A DNA stretch of 64,000 nucleotides from Rufibacter immobilis (GCF_003721565.1 NZ_RJJE01000017.1:670636-734635); one strand, 5' to 3'; positions 31,892 to 41,564 are shown, counted from the stretch's first letter. Notes: generated by a model not told the origin, from the sequence alone. Program-made: numbers and translations.

Positions 31892-33340
31892 ATGGAAAAA
31901 ATCATTACGGGCATCAATGACGTTGTCTGGAGCAACGCTTTAATTGTGCTATGTCTGGCCACGGGCGTTTATTTCTCCGTTAGAACCAAATTTTTGCAGG
32001 TGCGCTATCTGCGCGAAATGATTCGGCTACTGTTTGACAACAAGGCTTCAGAAACGGGGGTGAGTTCATTTCAGGCTTTTTCCATTGCCATTGCCGGACG
32101 CGTGGGAACCGGTAACATTGCCGGAGTAGCCACCGCCATTGCCATGGGCGGACCAGGAGCTATTTTTTGGATGTGGACCATTGCGTTTCTGGGCAGCGCC
32201 TCGGCGTTCATAGAAGCTACCCTGGGCCAGATGTACAAAGAAGTAAAAGATGGTCAGTACCGGGGCGGTCCGGCTTACTACATAGAGAAAGGATTGGGCA
32301 TGAAGTGGTACGCCGTGGTGTTTGCCATTGCTACCATCCTGAGCATGACCTTACTCTTGCCAGGGGTGCAGAGCAACAGCATTGCCATGGGGATCAAGAA
32401 CGCTTTTCCAGTAGATCCGGCCATCACCGGAGGGGGAATTACGCTGGTACTGGGCCTCATTATATTTGGAGGAGTAAAACGGATAGGGAAAGTAGCCGAA
32501 ATTCTGGTACCCTTTATGGCCGGAGCCTATATTCTAATGGCGCTCATCATCATTGGGATGAACATCACTCAGGTACCTTCCGTGATCAGTTTAATTGTAC
32601 GCTCGGCGTTTGACCTGGAGCCTGCCTTTGCCGGTGTTTTTGGTATGGCGGTAAGCTGGGGGGTGAAACGCGGTATTTATTCCAACGAGGCAGGTCAGGG
32701 TACGGCACCCCACGCGGCAGCGGCCGCTGAGGTAAGTCATCCGGTAAAGCAGGGACTGGTGCAGGCGTTCAGTGTGTACGTAGATACGCTGTTTGTGTGT
32801 ACCGCTACGGCCTTTATGATCTTGTTTACGGGGCAATACAATGTAGTGAATCCTGAGGGTGGCTTTCTGGTGGAGAATCTGCCGGGTATCCCCGTAGGTT
32901 CTGAATTTACGCAGATGGCGGTCAATACCCATTTCCCAGGCTTGGGCGGAAAGTTTGTCGCTATTGCCCTCATGCTGTTCGCGTTCACCACCATCATGGC
33001 CTACTACTACATAGCGGAGACCAATTTGAGTTACCTTTTCCGGAAAGGCACCAATAAATGGCTGTTGGTTTTGCTGCGGGTGTGCATCATGGGCGCCACG
33101 TTTTTAGGTGCGGTGAAGACCGCCGAAATGGCTTGGGCCCTTGGTGACATTGGAGTGGGCGTGATGGCCTGGCTTAACATTATTGCCATTCTACTCTTGC
33201 AGAAGCCCGCTTTGAAAGCTCTCAAAGACTATAATGCCCAACGTAAAGCTGGAAAAGACCCCGTGTTCGATGCCCGTAAAATAGGGGTAGCCAATCTGGA
33301 AGAATGGGAAGAGGAGCCAAAGCCCCTGGTGTCTGCCTGA
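31892..33340 (+). CDS. Alanine/glycine:cation symporter (AGCS family)
   Basis: 482 residues, about ten to eleven membrane segments. Hallmark motifs: RVGTGNIAGVATAIAMGGPGA with the signature of sodium:alanine symporters, YRGGPAYYIEKGLG and YSNEAGQGTAPHAAAAA. Imports alanine or glycine together with Na+ across the inner membrane. Ends 31 bp before a terminator. Confidence 0.93.
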   Translation: MEKIITGINDVVWSNALIVLCLATGVYFSVRTKFLQVRYLREMIRLLFDNKASETGVSSFQAFSIAIAGRVGTGNIAGVATAIAMGGPGAIFWMWTIAFLGSASAFIEATLGQMYKEVKDGQYRGGPAYYIEKGLGMKWYAVVFAIATILSMTLLLPGVQSNSIAMGIKNAFPVDPAITGGGITLVLGLIIFGGVKRIGKVAEILVPFMAGAYILMALIIIGMNITQVPSVISLIVRSAFDLEPAFAGVFGMAVSWGVKRGIYSNEAGQGTAPHAAAAAEVSHPVKQGLVQAFSVYVDTLFVCTATAFMILFTGQYNVVNPEGGFLVENLPGIPVGSEFTQMAVNTHFPGLGGKFVAIALMLFAFTTIMAYYYIAETNLSYLFRKGTNKWLLVLLRVCIMGATFLGAVKTAEMAWALGDIGVGVMAWLNIIAILLLQKPALKALKDYNAQRKAGKDPVFDARKIGVANLEEWEEEPKPLVSA

Positions 33341-33371
33341 GCATGTTGCGGGAATAAGTAAATTAACATTC

Positions 33372-33424
33372 TAAAAGAGCCAGTGCAGAAGGAGGTTATC
33401 CTCTTTTGTGCTGGCTCTTTTTCT
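33372..33424 (+). terminator. Intrinsic terminator
   Basis: AAAAGAGCCAGTGCA pairs with TGTGCTGGCTCTTTT, loop about 20 nt, with a trailing T-run, between the symporter and rluF. Confidence 0.85.
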
Positions 33425-33431
33425 TTAAAGT

Positions 33432-34112
33432 ATGAAAGCAATTACGTCTTTATTACGGCATTTTGTGGTGCAGAAAGCCAGATTCTCTAATAAAGAGGCG
33501 GCACACTGTATAGCCGCAGGAAGAGTGCTCGTGAATGGACAGAAAGGGTACCTCAATCAGGTGCTGCTACCAGAAGATACCGTAACCCTTGACGGAGCGG
33601 TCATCAAAGCCCCGCAGGCCTTTATCTATTTAGCCTACTACAAACCCCGTGGAGTGGAATCTACCCTTAACCCAAACATTGAGAATAACCTGGCTCAGGC
33701 GCTTGGGTTAAAGGAGCGGGTATTTCCGGTAGGCAGGTTAGACAAAGAATCAGAAGGATTGATGCTGCTCACCAATGACGGAGTCTTCTATAACCGCATC
33801 AGCCACTCAGACAACCATCAGGAAAAAGAGTACGTGGTGACGGTAAATAAAGCGCTTACTTCTGAAGTTATTGCGCAGTTGGCGGCGGGTGTGGAGATCA
33901 TGGGTCAGAAAACACGTCCGGCACAGGTAGCACAGGTTGGGGAGAAGGCTTTCAGGATAGTGCTCACCCAAGGACTCAACCGGCAGATCAGGCGCATGTG
34001 CTATAAGCTGGGGTATGAAGTAGAACGGTTGGTGCGGGTGCGGGTGGTGAGTATTGAGGTGGGAGAGTTGCAGCCAGGGGAGTGGCGGGAGTTTCATTTG
34101 GAAGAGGTCTAA
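33432..34112 (+). CDS. rluF: 23S rRNA pseudouridine synthase RluF
   Basis: 226 residues. RluF makes pseudouridine at U2604 of 23S rRNA. Residues ~1-60 form an S4-type RNA-binding domain (FVVQKARFSNKEAAHCIAAG, VLVNGQKG), followed by the catalytic core with GRLDKESEGLMLLTNDG and NRQIRRMCYKLGYEVERLVR. The stretch HQEKEYVVTVNK and VEIMGQKTRPAQV is typical of RluF rather than RluB. Starts 7 bp after a terminator, so its promoter must overlap or precede it. Confidence 0.9.
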   Translation: MKAITSLLRHFVVQKARFSNKEAAHCIAAGRVLVNGQKGYLNQVLLPEDTVTLDGAVIKAPQAFIYLAYYKPRGVESTLNPNIENNLAQALGLKERVFPVGRLDKESEGLMLLTNDGVFYNRISHSDNHQEKEYVVTVNKALTSEVIAQLAAGVEIMGQKTRPAQVAQVGEKAFRIVLTQGLNRQIRRMCYKLGYEVERLVRVRVVSIEVGELQPGEWREFHLEEV

Positions 34113-34422
34113 AGTTCCTGTACCGGCTGAAACTCCTATCTAAAGCTACTCTTTGATAGTATTGACTTATTCCATGTAATTATTATCCTTGAGGCAAAGT
34201 TTTATTATCAGTTATAACCTCAGCTCTCTTTAGTAGTGATAAACATTATTGTTTAAGTCAAAGCCATACATAGTTAACTTTTCTCTTTAGGCAATAAATG
34301 ACGTAATTCTGACGTTAAAAAAGTTTTATCAATCTAATTAATAATAAAAATAATAATAATCTAGTAGGTGTTGTTAGGTTTTAAATAATAATTTGTATAA
34401 TTGCGGGAGGATTTCTCCAACT
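34113..34422. other. AT-rich intergenic region before the PAS kinase
   Basis: About 310 bp, much richer in A+T than its surroundings, with no gene, repeat or recognised promoter motif. Confidence 0.5.
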
Positions 34423-36279
34423 GTGAATACATATAGCGAATTAGTATCCCCTGAACTACGGCAGGAAAAGTTTTTCAGGCTTTTGTTTATGAATAGCCCT
34501 TTACCAATGTGGGTATTCTGTACCACGAGCCTCAGATTCTCTTTGGTGAACGACGCAGCAGTGAAGTTGTATGGTTACACCAGGGAAGAGTTTCTTCAGA
34601 TGACGGTCCAAGAAGTGGCCCCCCCTTCAAAATTGTTTACCCTGTTTGGGGCACACAAAGAGCTGAAAGGTAAAACTGGGGCCGCTGGGGAGAAGGTGCA
34701 TGTGAAGAAAGATGGTACGCTTCTTTTTGTGCTGGAGTCTTCCAAGCCACTTCCTCCCGAAAAGGAAGTAACGGAACGCATGGTCATTATCCAAGAGATG
34801 TCGGCGCTCAGGAAACTTGCCTTACCGGCTTGTGAAGCTGAGAAACCCGTTCTGGATATTCTCCACAAAGTGGAAGAGGTGGTGTTCTCCTTCAATGGGC
34901 ACATGGAGATGACCTACATCAGTCCGCAGTGCTTTGCCCTTACAGGTTACGTTTCTGAACACTTCTACCAAGGGCCGCTCTTATGGTTTAATCTGGTGCA
35001 CCCGCAGGATAGGCACCTTTTTGAGGAAGCCATCCAGAAAAATAAAAAAGGGAGGAAACGCTTTCAGTTTGAGCACCGCATCAGAACCGCCAGCGGCGAA
35101 GAGAAGTGGGTGCTCACCAAATGTTTCGCTACCTTAGACCAGAAAGAGGAATTGATTCGGTTGGATGGGAGTATTCATGACATTACGGAACGGAAGCAGG
35201 AAGAAGAGCGCCTCAAGTTTGTAGAACTCTCTTTTGAAAATTCCGCGGAGCCTTTTCTCTGGATTAGGCAAGACGGCCAGATAAGCCGGAGCAATAAAGC
35301 GGCGAGCACGTTTTTGGGGTACCAGGAGGAAGAGTTCCAACTGCTCAAGTTCTATGACATTTCCCCCTCCTTAGACATGCAGGTATGGCAGTCGCATTGG
35401 CAGGCGTTTGAACAGCTGAAGAGCCTTAGCATTGAAACCATGATTCAGGCCAAAAACGGACAGCTGCATCCGGTTGAAATCCACTGGAGCTATTTTCCCT
35501 ATAAAGAAGAGACCTACAGCTTTACCATCATCAGGGAAATAGCCGAACGGAAAAAATCTGAATCTGAAAAAGCGCATCTGACGGAGAAAACCCTAAAGCA
35601 GGTAGAGCATTTGCAGCAGTTCGCCAATATTGTGTCGCATAACCTGAGCCGCCCGGTGGCTAATTTGGTTGGTCTCACCAATTTATACAACCGACAGAAT
35701 CTGGCGGACCCCAATAACCTGGTGATTATTGATAAATTGGAACGGACTACCCATTATCTGGACTCCGCTATCCATGATCTGAACGAGATCCTGACCATTA
35801 GGAGCCAGACCGACCAGCTGCTTGAGGTGGTAGATTTGCAGCAGGGCTTTTTGGAGGCGCGGGAATGGCTTGCGCTGCAATTGGTGAGCAGCAAAGCCAG
35901 CCTTACCGCAGATTTTTCCAAGGGAGCCACTGTTTTGGGCGTGAAAAGCTACATCAGCAGTATATTTTTCAATCTTATCTCTAATTCCGTCAAGTACCGG
36001 AGCCCCCACCGGCCTTTAGAGATTTACATCAGTACCCTTCAAACCCATCAACATCTCTGCCTGCTGGTGCGGGACAATGGCCTGGGGATTGATTTGGAGA
36101 AGCAGGGGAAGAAGATTTTTGGGCTGTACCGCCGGTTTCACCCAAACATTGATGGCAAAGGGCTAGGGCTGCACATGAGCAAAACCCAGGTAGAGAGCAT
36201 GGGGGGCTACATTGACGTGGAAAGCACGGTAGATGTAGGCACCGTTTTTAAAGTTTATTTTCAAGTTCCGGTTAATTAG
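34423..36279 (+). CDS. Multi-PAS histidine kinase
   Basis: 618 residues with no membrane segment. Three PAS-like regions (roughly residues 15-115, 140-265 and 270-390), then a histidine phosphotransfer region QFANIVSHNLSRPVANLVGL with the phospho-acceptor His of SHN, and an ATPase domain (LISNSVKYR, DNGLGIDLEKQGKKIFGLYR, GKGLGLHMSKTQVE). The start is not certain: no ATG before Met23 (34489). GTG 34423 lies 11 bp after GGGAGGA, the clearest Shine-Dalgarno in the window, and I prefer it over TTG 34393. A receiver protein gene follows 4 bp later. Confidence 0.85.
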   Translation: MNTYSELVSPELRQEKFFRLLFMNSPLPMWVFCTTSLRFSLVNDAAVKLYGYTREEFLQMTVQEVAPPSKLFTLFGAHKELKGKTGAAGEKVHVKKDGTLLFVLESSKPLPPEKEVTERMVIIQEMSALRKLALPACEAEKPVLDILHKVEEVVFSFNGHMEMTYISPQCFALTGYVSEHFYQGPLLWFNLVHPQDRHLFEEAIQKNKKGRKRFQFEHRIRTASGEEKWVLTKCFATLDQKEELIRLDGSIHDITERKQEEERLKFVELSFENSAEPFLWIRQDGQISRSNKAASTFLGYQEEEFQLLKFYDISPSLDMQVWQSHWQAFEQLKSLSIETMIQAKNGQLHPVEIHWSYFPYKEETYSFTIIREIAERKKSESEKAHLTEKTLKQVEHLQQFANIVSHNLSRPVANLVGLTNLYNRQNLADPNNLVIIDKLERTTHYLDSAIHDLNEILTIRSQTDQLLEVVDLQQGFLEAREWLALQLVSSKASLTADFSKGATVLGVKSYISSIFFNLISNSVKYRSPHRPLEIYISTLQTHQHLCLLVRDNGLGIDLEKQGKKIFGLYRRFHPNIDGKGLGLHMSKTQVESMGGYIDVESTVDVGTVFKVYFQVPVN

Positions 36280-36283
36280 AGCA

Positions 36284-36703
36284 ATGCGTAGTTTTAATAA
36301 GGTTTTTTTAATAGATGATGATGAGCTGCACAATTTCCTTTGTGAAAGCATCATCAGAAACCACGGCTTTGCCTCTTCCGTTTCTAGTTTCCAGTGGGCC
36401 GAAGAGGCGCTTGAGACCCTGCAAAAGATAGCCCTACAGGAGCCAGCCAGCCTTCCGGAGATTATCTTCCTGGACATTAATATCCCCGGCATGAACGGCT
36501 GGGACTTTATTGAGGAATTTCAGAAGCTGCCGGTTACCATTACCCAGAGCTGCCAACTCTTTGTGCTTTCCTCAGTGGTAGATGATAAATACGGCAATTA
36601 TTTTCCCCACTCAACGGTGGTGCGCGACTACTTCTCCAAACCGTTCACCACTGATATTCTGGATATCATCTACGATTTACATTCTGAGCAGCAAGTAGGC
36701 TAG
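36284..36703 (+). CDS. Single-domain response regulator
   Basis: 139 residues, a receiver domain only: acidic pocket LIDDDELHN, phospho-acceptor Asp in IIFLDINIPGMNGWDF, Ser in LSSVVDD and Lys in YFSKPF. Without an output domain it probably passes phosphate on or regulates by protein contact. Its partner is the PAS kinase 4 bp upstream. Confidence 0.92.
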   Translation: MRSFNKVFLIDDDELHNFLCESIIRNHGFASSVSSFQWAEEALETLQKIALQEPASLPEIIFLDINIPGMNGWDFIEEFQKLPVTITQSCQLFVLSSVVDDKYGNYFPHSTVVRDYFSKPFTTDILDIIYDLHSEQQVG

Positions 36704-36752
36704 GGTCATAGAAATTTAGCAGGGCATCCTTATTCTGTAAGCAATAAGCTCA

Positions 36753-36816
36753 AACGTCTCCCCCGCGTTTAGGGGCTCTTTTTCCAAAAAGAGCCCCTAA
36801 ACGCGGGGGAGACGTT
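36753..36816. repeat. Palindromic element, symmetric, extended to 64 bp (copy 19)
   Basis: Arms of 31 bp pair perfectly around a CC centre. The inner part is the usual GCGTTTAGGGGCTC motif; 12 further bases on each side (AACGTCTCCCCC and complement) are unique to this place. It lies between the convergent receiver and GH43 genes and could act as a bidirectional terminator. Confidence 0.97.
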
Positions 36817-36876
36817 CTAATGCCTAGCGGTTCATCTAGTAGATGTACCGCAGAACTTTGTTTTACAGATTATAAA

Positions 36877-38043
36877 CTACTGGTTTGTTTGCAGGGGCAT
36901 GGGTTTAAAGGTGGTGCTGGGGCCGTCCACCACCAGTCGGCCGTCCTGCTCAATGCGCATGGGATCAATGAAGACCACGCGCTCCTCGCCGGTGGCGGTG
37001 GTGCGGCCATGGTACACGCAGAACATCTGCTTGCCGTCTGGCGAGTACGCAATACTGTTGTGGCCCGTGCCGGTGACCTGGCCGCCCTGCTCTGAGTTCT
37101 TTTGCAATACCGGATTGTTCGCAGCTTTGGTGTACGGTCCCAGTGGGTGCTTGGCAGTGGCGTAACCCACGGCATAGTTCTTGCCCCCGAAGTAATTAGC
37201 CGAGTACATCATGTAATAAGTGTCCTGGTGCTTAAAAGTGTAGGAACCCTCGGTCCAGCGGCGGTTTACTTCCTTTGATGTAACGGAGCGGCTTTCCCAC
37301 TCAGCCTGGGCATCGTTCATCTTGAGCGGGGGGCGGAGCAGCAGCACCGGTTCGCCTATCACGCCGCTGAAGTCAGGTTTCATCTCCACGCCGTACACCC
37401 AGCTTTCCTCAATCTCCTGGAACAGGTTTTGCTTTTTCGCCCAATCGGCCACCTCGCTCTGTACCGGGTGTTTGTAGGCGCAACGCGAGTAATACAGGTA
37501 CATCTTGCCGTTGGGCTCACAGTACACGTTGGCATCTATGATGGGATAACCGGGATCAAAAATGGGCTTGTCTGATATGTTCTGGAAAGGCCCCGTGGGT
37601 TTGTCTGCGACGGCCACGCCAATCCGGAAGTTCTCTTCCTCGTTTCCGGGGTTGTGGCGCCAGTCGGCGGAGTAGAACATGTAGTACTTGCCTTTGACGT
37701 GGTACACCTCCGGAGCCCAAAAGTTCTTCACGTCCCAGGAGTCGGGTTTATTCCCCTGGAATACCTGCCCCTCGTTTTTCCAGTTCACCAGATCTTTAGA
37801 AGAATAGGTGGCGAAGCCCTCCTTAGCCCCGCCGCCCGTACCGTACATATAGTAGGTTTTGCTGGGCGCGTCATACAACACATAGGGATCGCCAAACTGT
37901 ACGTCCAACGGATTTTTATACGTGGCGGTGGCGGTACTGGCAACAGCCTCAGGGCGTGCAGGTGCCTGGGGTGGGCTAGACTGGTTACAACCTGTCAGCA
38001 ACAGGCCGAAGGAGAGGAAGAGATAACTTCTTTTTATTAGCAT
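36877..38043 (-). CDS. Family 43 glycoside hydrolase lipoprotein
   Basis: 388 residues. Lipoprotein signal with lipobox LLTGC (Cys19), so anchored in a membrane, facing periplasm or surface. Five-bladed propeller typical of GH43: general base Asp52 (FGDPYVLYD), pKa modulator Asp170 (YPIIDANVY), general acid Glu265 (RRWTEGSYTF). Activity is likely on arabinose- or xylose-containing glycans; the exact linkage cannot be read. No SusC/SusD pair is next to it, so it is not in a standard polysaccharide locus. Start ATG 38043 fits the signal peptide. Confidence 0.9.
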   Translation of the reverse strand: MLIKRSYLFLSFGLLLTGCNQSSPPQAPARPEAVASTATATYKNPLDVQFGDPYVLYDAPSKTYYMYGTGGGAKEGFATYSSKDLVNWKNEGQVFQGNKPDSWDVKNFWAPEVYHVKGKYYMFYSADWRHNPGNEEENFRIGVAVADKPTGPFQNISDKPIFDPGYPIIDANVYCEPNGKMYLYYSRCAYKHPVQSEVADWAKKQNLFQEIEESWVYGVEMKPDFSGVIGEPVLLLRPPLKMNDAQAEWESRSVTSKEVNRRWTEGSYTFKHQDTYYMMYSANYFGGKNYAVGYATAKHPLGPYTKAANNPVLQKNSEQGGQVTGTGHNSIAYSPDGKQMFCVYHGRTTATGEERVVFIDPMRIEQDGRLVVDGPSTTFKPMPLQTNQ

Positions 38044-38448
38044 AAGCAGCGCGTGGTTCTGTCTATTTAAATGTAAGAAATTAAAAAAGGAAGCAAAGCC
38101 AGTAGAGAGTAACATTTCTGTTTCTCAGCAAAAGCCTGTAACTGATAAAGTAGAAGATTACAGCCTCAATTATTGCTCCTTTCCGTTTAGAGGCTCTTTT
38201 TCTAAAAACAGCCCCTAAACGCTTAATTAAGAACGAGGAATAAAACTGAATATTGGACGTTGGACTGGGACGAGGCTCCGTGATTGGTTGAAAAGGTAAT
38301 AAACAGTACCGTATCAGAAAAGGTTTGTCTTCAGCTGGTTTAGGCACACAGGCAAAGACAGATGGGAAAAACCTTTTTAACCGTATATAGGTAAAATTAA
38401 ATAAGTATATTTTACAGGAACGAGCCAAGGCTCAACGCGCCAACCACT
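38044..38448. other. Divergent intergenic region
   Basis: About 400 bp between the GH43 and second kinase genes. Contains palindromic copy 20 only; both promoters presumably lie here, but no clear motif was found. Confidence 0.45.
38184..38221. repeat. Palindromic element, symmetric (copy 20)
   Basis: CGTTTAGAGGCTC on the left, ACAGCCCCTAAACG on the right, two mismatches in the stem. Confidence 0.9.
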
Positions 38449-39525
38449 ATGCAACTTCCCCCCAGTGTATACCAGAGCTTTGCGGAAAAAACCGGACAAG
38501 CCTTCTTTGCCTATGACCTAGGTGCCCAGCAGTTCGTTTACCAGAATCAGCCATTCAAAGATTGGTTTAGATTGCCGGAGCAGGAGATTAATCCTGATGT
38601 TTTGTTGGCTGCGGTGCATCCAGATGACCAAGGGTATGTGCAGAACAGGCTTAAGGCCCTGTTAAACCGGGGAGTTTGCCAAGAGGTGGAGTTCAGGGTT
38701 CAGTTTGAACAACAGCCTGTGCAATGGGTATGTCTGTCGGCCTCCATTGTGGAGGAGGGCCAAGGGGAACTGGTGGTTGGGCACGCCGAAGACATCACCG
38801 CCAACCGGCAATACAATGATCACCTCAAGAAGTTCTCCAACAAGAAAGACTCCATCCTCAATATTCTCTCCCATGATTTGGCCGCGCCGCTGGGCATGAT
38901 CCAGAACCTGACCGGTTTGCTCACCGAGGAACTAAAGGGCAACATGAGCGAAGACGCCGCAAGAATCATTGGTCTGATAGAGCAGAGCAGTAGGCAGGGA
39001 GCCAACCTGATCCGGGAGTTTATGGAGCAGGAATTCATGGAGTCAACTCAAAATGAGCTGATAACCAGACGGGTAAATATGGCGCAAAAGCTGAAAGAGG
39101 CCCTAGGCGAGTATAAGGGAGCCAGTGGAAAGTTTCTGACCAAGCATTTCCAGTTTCTCTGTAGCCAAACAGAGATTTACGCCCAGCTAGACGACCTTAA
39201 ATTTCTGCAGGCCATTACCAACCTCATCTCAAATGCGCTCAAGTTCACGCCAGACGGCGGTACCATTACGGTCAGTCTAGAAGACGAAGCAGACACGGTG
39301 CTGGTGAAAGTGGCCGACAACGGCGTAGGAATTCCGCAGCGTTACCACGCCCATCTCTTTGATAAATTCACGCAGGCTCGTAGGCCCGGCTTAAAAGGAG
39401 AGCATACCGTAGGTTTGGGCATGTCTATTGTGAAAACCATTATAGAGTGGCACAGGGGGCAAATATGGTTTGAAAGCGAAGAGCACAAAGGCACCGTGTT
39501 TTACATCAGAATCCCCAAAGAATAA
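38449..39525 (+). CDS. PAS histidine kinase
   Basis: 358 residues, soluble. Residues ~10-120 form one PAS domain; then HisKA with phospho-acceptor His in LNILSHDLAAPLGMIQNL and a HATPase domain (LISNALKFTPDGG, DNGVGIPQRYHAHLFDKF, GLGMSIVKTIIEWHRG). No partner regulator is adjacent; it may serve a distant regulator. Confidence 0.9.
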   Translation: MQLPPSVYQSFAEKTGQAFFAYDLGAQQFVYQNQPFKDWFRLPEQEINPDVLLAAVHPDDQGYVQNRLKALLNRGVCQEVEFRVQFEQQPVQWVCLSASIVEEGQGELVVGHAEDITANRQYNDHLKKFSNKKDSILNILSHDLAAPLGMIQNLTGLLTEELKGNMSEDAARIIGLIEQSSRQGANLIREFMEQEFMESTQNELITRRVNMAQKLKEALGEYKGASGKFLTKHFQFLCSQTEIYAQLDDLKFLQAITNLISNALKFTPDGGTITVSLEDEADTVLVKVADNGVGIPQRYHAHLFDKFTQARRPGLKGEHTVGLGMSIVKTIIEWHRGQIWFESEEHKGTVFYIRIPKE

Positions 39526-39693
39526 GGGGCTTTAACCTCAGGATTTAATTATCCCATTTAAACAAAAATGTATTCGTGTAAGCGTATTTCGTCTACACAT
39601 CGCTAATAATTATGCTTACTAATGAATAGAGGCAAAGGCTGAATAATTAAAGTTTTGCATATATCATTACTATTTTAAGTTTTTTTTGTTATT

Positions 39694-39720
39694 TAGAGGG
39701 TAAACGTAACAAACCCTCTA
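39694..39720 (+). promoter_or_regulatory. Hairpin just before the start codon
   Basis: TAGAGGGT pairs with ACCCTCTA across an 11-nt loop and ends two bases before ATG 39723, covering the place where a ribosome must bind. Confidence 0.5.
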
Positions 39721-39722
39721 TT

Positions 39723-40265
39723 ATGAAAAAGTTCTTACTCATTGTGGCTCTGGGCGCTATGTCGGCTTTGAACGGCTACGCCCAGGATAAAACCCTATCC
39801 CAAAGCAAAGCAGATGCTTTTTCAGCTAAGGCCGGAACTCTGATTGAGAAAGAGTACATCAACGTAGGCAAATTCAAAACCGTGGAAGTACAGGTGATGG
39901 TGCTGAAAGACCTCACCGCTTCTACCAAAACCAGCGCCATCAGGTTCCTAACTACGGTGGGTACGGGCAACAACTCTTCCATCAAAGGAGGTGCCGTGGA
40001 CGCCGATGAACTGGATGTACTCATCAAATCTCTGAAACAGATCCAAAGCAGCATCTTAAACAGCAGCCGCACCAACTATACGGAGGTTTCCTTCAAGAGC
40101 CGGAGCGGCTTTGAGACCGGCTGTTACTACCGCACCGATAAAAAGGCCTGGGCCGCGTTCATTAAGCTGTCCAAAATTGATCCTAACTCTATGGTGCTCA
40201 TGACTTCAGATGAATTAGGCCAAATGTTAACTGTGCTGGAACAAGCCAAGACCAAATTGGTATAG
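39723..40265 (+). CDS. Secreted protein of unknown function
   Basis: 180 residues. Signal peptide MKKFLLIVALGAMSALNGYAQ with cleavage likely after GYAQ or between A and Q. The mature part has no family I recognise: a segment VEVQVMVLKDLTAST, a helical DELDVLIKSLKQIQSSIL, then YTEVSFKSRSGFETGCYY. Complete and well formed. Its stop is 1 bp before palindromic copy 21, and a hairpin lies at its ribosome-binding region. Confidence 0.8.
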   Translation: MKKFLLIVALGAMSALNGYAQDKTLSQSKADAFSAKAGTLIEKEYINVGKFKTVEVQVMVLKDLTASTKTSAIRFLTTVGTGNNSSIKGGAVDADELDVLIKSLKQIQSSILNSSRTNYTEVSFKSRSGFETGCYYRTDKKAWAAFIKLSKIDPNSMVLMTSDELGQMLTVLEQAKTKLV

Positions 40266-40266
40266 C

Positions 40267-40304
40267 CGTTTAGCGGCTCTTTTTCCAAAACTAGGCCTAA
40301 AACA
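40267..40304 (+). repeat. Palindromic element, asymmetric (copy 21)
   Basis: CGTTTAGCGGCTC on the left, AGGCCTAAAACAA on the right, directly after the stop codon of the secreted protein. Confidence 0.9.
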
Positions 40305-40341
40305 ATAGTACGGCTTAGGGACTCTAAATCATTTAATCTTT

Positions 40342-40409
40342 TACCCCTCATATCAACAGAGACGCATGGACCACAGCTTTGGAATGCTACTGTCTTGATA
40401 TGAGGGGTT
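40342..40409 (+). terminator. Long-loop intrinsic terminator
   Basis: ACCCCTCATATCAA pairs with TTGATATGAGGGGT across a loop of about 37 nt, followed by TTTTTG. The rest of the gap to 40616 shows nothing. Confidence 0.75.
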
Positions 40410-40616
40410 TTTGTTTCTTCCTGTCCGGATTGAATTGACCTTCTTTTTTAAGGTGTTGCGGTGAGCACACATTTTTTCATTTTTAGTTATGATAACTGTG
40501 CCGCATACGGAGTTGCTTTTGATTGGAAAGCGGAACAAGAAGATAGGCAGTAATGATGCGAAGCTTACCCTTGGTGCTGTCCTTAAAGCCACATTGTCAT
40601 AGTAGAACCAGAGGAT

Positions 40617-41564
40617 ATGCAGAAAATCATCTTAAAAAGCTTATTTGTAGTGGCTTCCTTAAAGTACCCCCACATCAGGAAGAGCTATAGATATTACATC
40701 AGGGATAATTACTTCTGCAGAATTAATCAGGTAAAGTATTGCCTCAAAGATTACTTCAGGAAGGAGAAATATAAAGTCACTGATTTTCAGGGCGAGTTTG
40801 ATCAGGAGCTGCGGTATGTGATTCCGTTCGCGTACTGGCATTTCCTTAACGGGACGCTTCTAAAGACAATTTCCTGCAAAAACACCAGGGAGCTCTACTT
40901 CTTCAGCCATAATCATGAAGAGAGGTACCAAGTGCGGGATTGGCGTGTTCCCACCAGGTATGAGTTCCCCAATATGGAGCACAGCGCTTCCTTCAGCTAC
41001 AGCAAATGGAGGCGGGTGCCGTATAAGCAACATTTCAGCAATTCTATCTTTGTCTTTGAGAAACCCATTCTGATCATTGCCAACAAGTACAACATGGAAT
41101 GGGACAACCCGCCGCTGAATTTTCTGAGCATTATAGACTTAGATAACATCATTAGCACCTATGGGCAAAAATACCAGATCATCTACAACCGGCCACTGCC
41201 CAGCCACATTGTCACAGACAACAGTGAAATCCTGGACTTACAGGAGCACGCCTGGCTGAAGCAAACCCATTCGGAGGTCATTCTGGTGGATGATCTATAT
41301 GAAACCTACCGGGCAAAAGTGAACAATTTCAATCATTTGCAGTTATTGCTCTACGCCAACTGTGACCGTTTCATCTCCATGCACGGCGGCACGGCGGCAT
41401 TGGCCAGTTGCTTTGAAGGGATTAACGTTATCCTTTCCAAAGGACACTCCAAAGAAAAAGAACTAGGCGAATTTGCCACCATCTTTCCCGCCTTGTCTGG
41501 CGCCAAAATTCTCCATGCCCAAACCACGGCAGCGTTATTTGAGCATCTTCAGAAGCATTTCTAA
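40617..41564 (+). CDS. Putative glycosyltransferase-like protein
   Basis: 315 residues, no signal peptide. I do not recognise a defined family. The C-terminal third (LQLLLYANCDRFISMHGGTA, then ASCFEGINVIL) looks like the nucleotide-sugar half of GT-B or GT61-type glycosyltransferases, and the middle contains IIYNRPLPSHIV. The first 100 residues are aromatic and basic. The coding region is more A+T-rich than its neighbours, perhaps horizontally acquired. Function is inferred weakly. Confidence 0.65.
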   Translation: MQKIILKSLFVVASLKYPHIRKSYRYYIRDNYFCRINQVKYCLKDYFRKEKYKVTDFQGEFDQELRYVIPFAYWHFLNGTLLKTISCKNTRELYFFSHNHEERYQVRDWRVPTRYEFPNMEHSASFSYSKWRRVPYKQHFSNSIFVFEKPILIIANKYNMEWDNPPLNFLSIIDLDNIISTYGQKYQIIYNRPLPSHIVTDNSEILDLQEHAWLKQTHSEVILVDDLYETYRAKVNNFNHLQLLLYANCDRFISMHGGTAALASCFEGINVILSKGHSKEKELGEFATIFPALSGAKILHAQTTAALFEHLQKHF

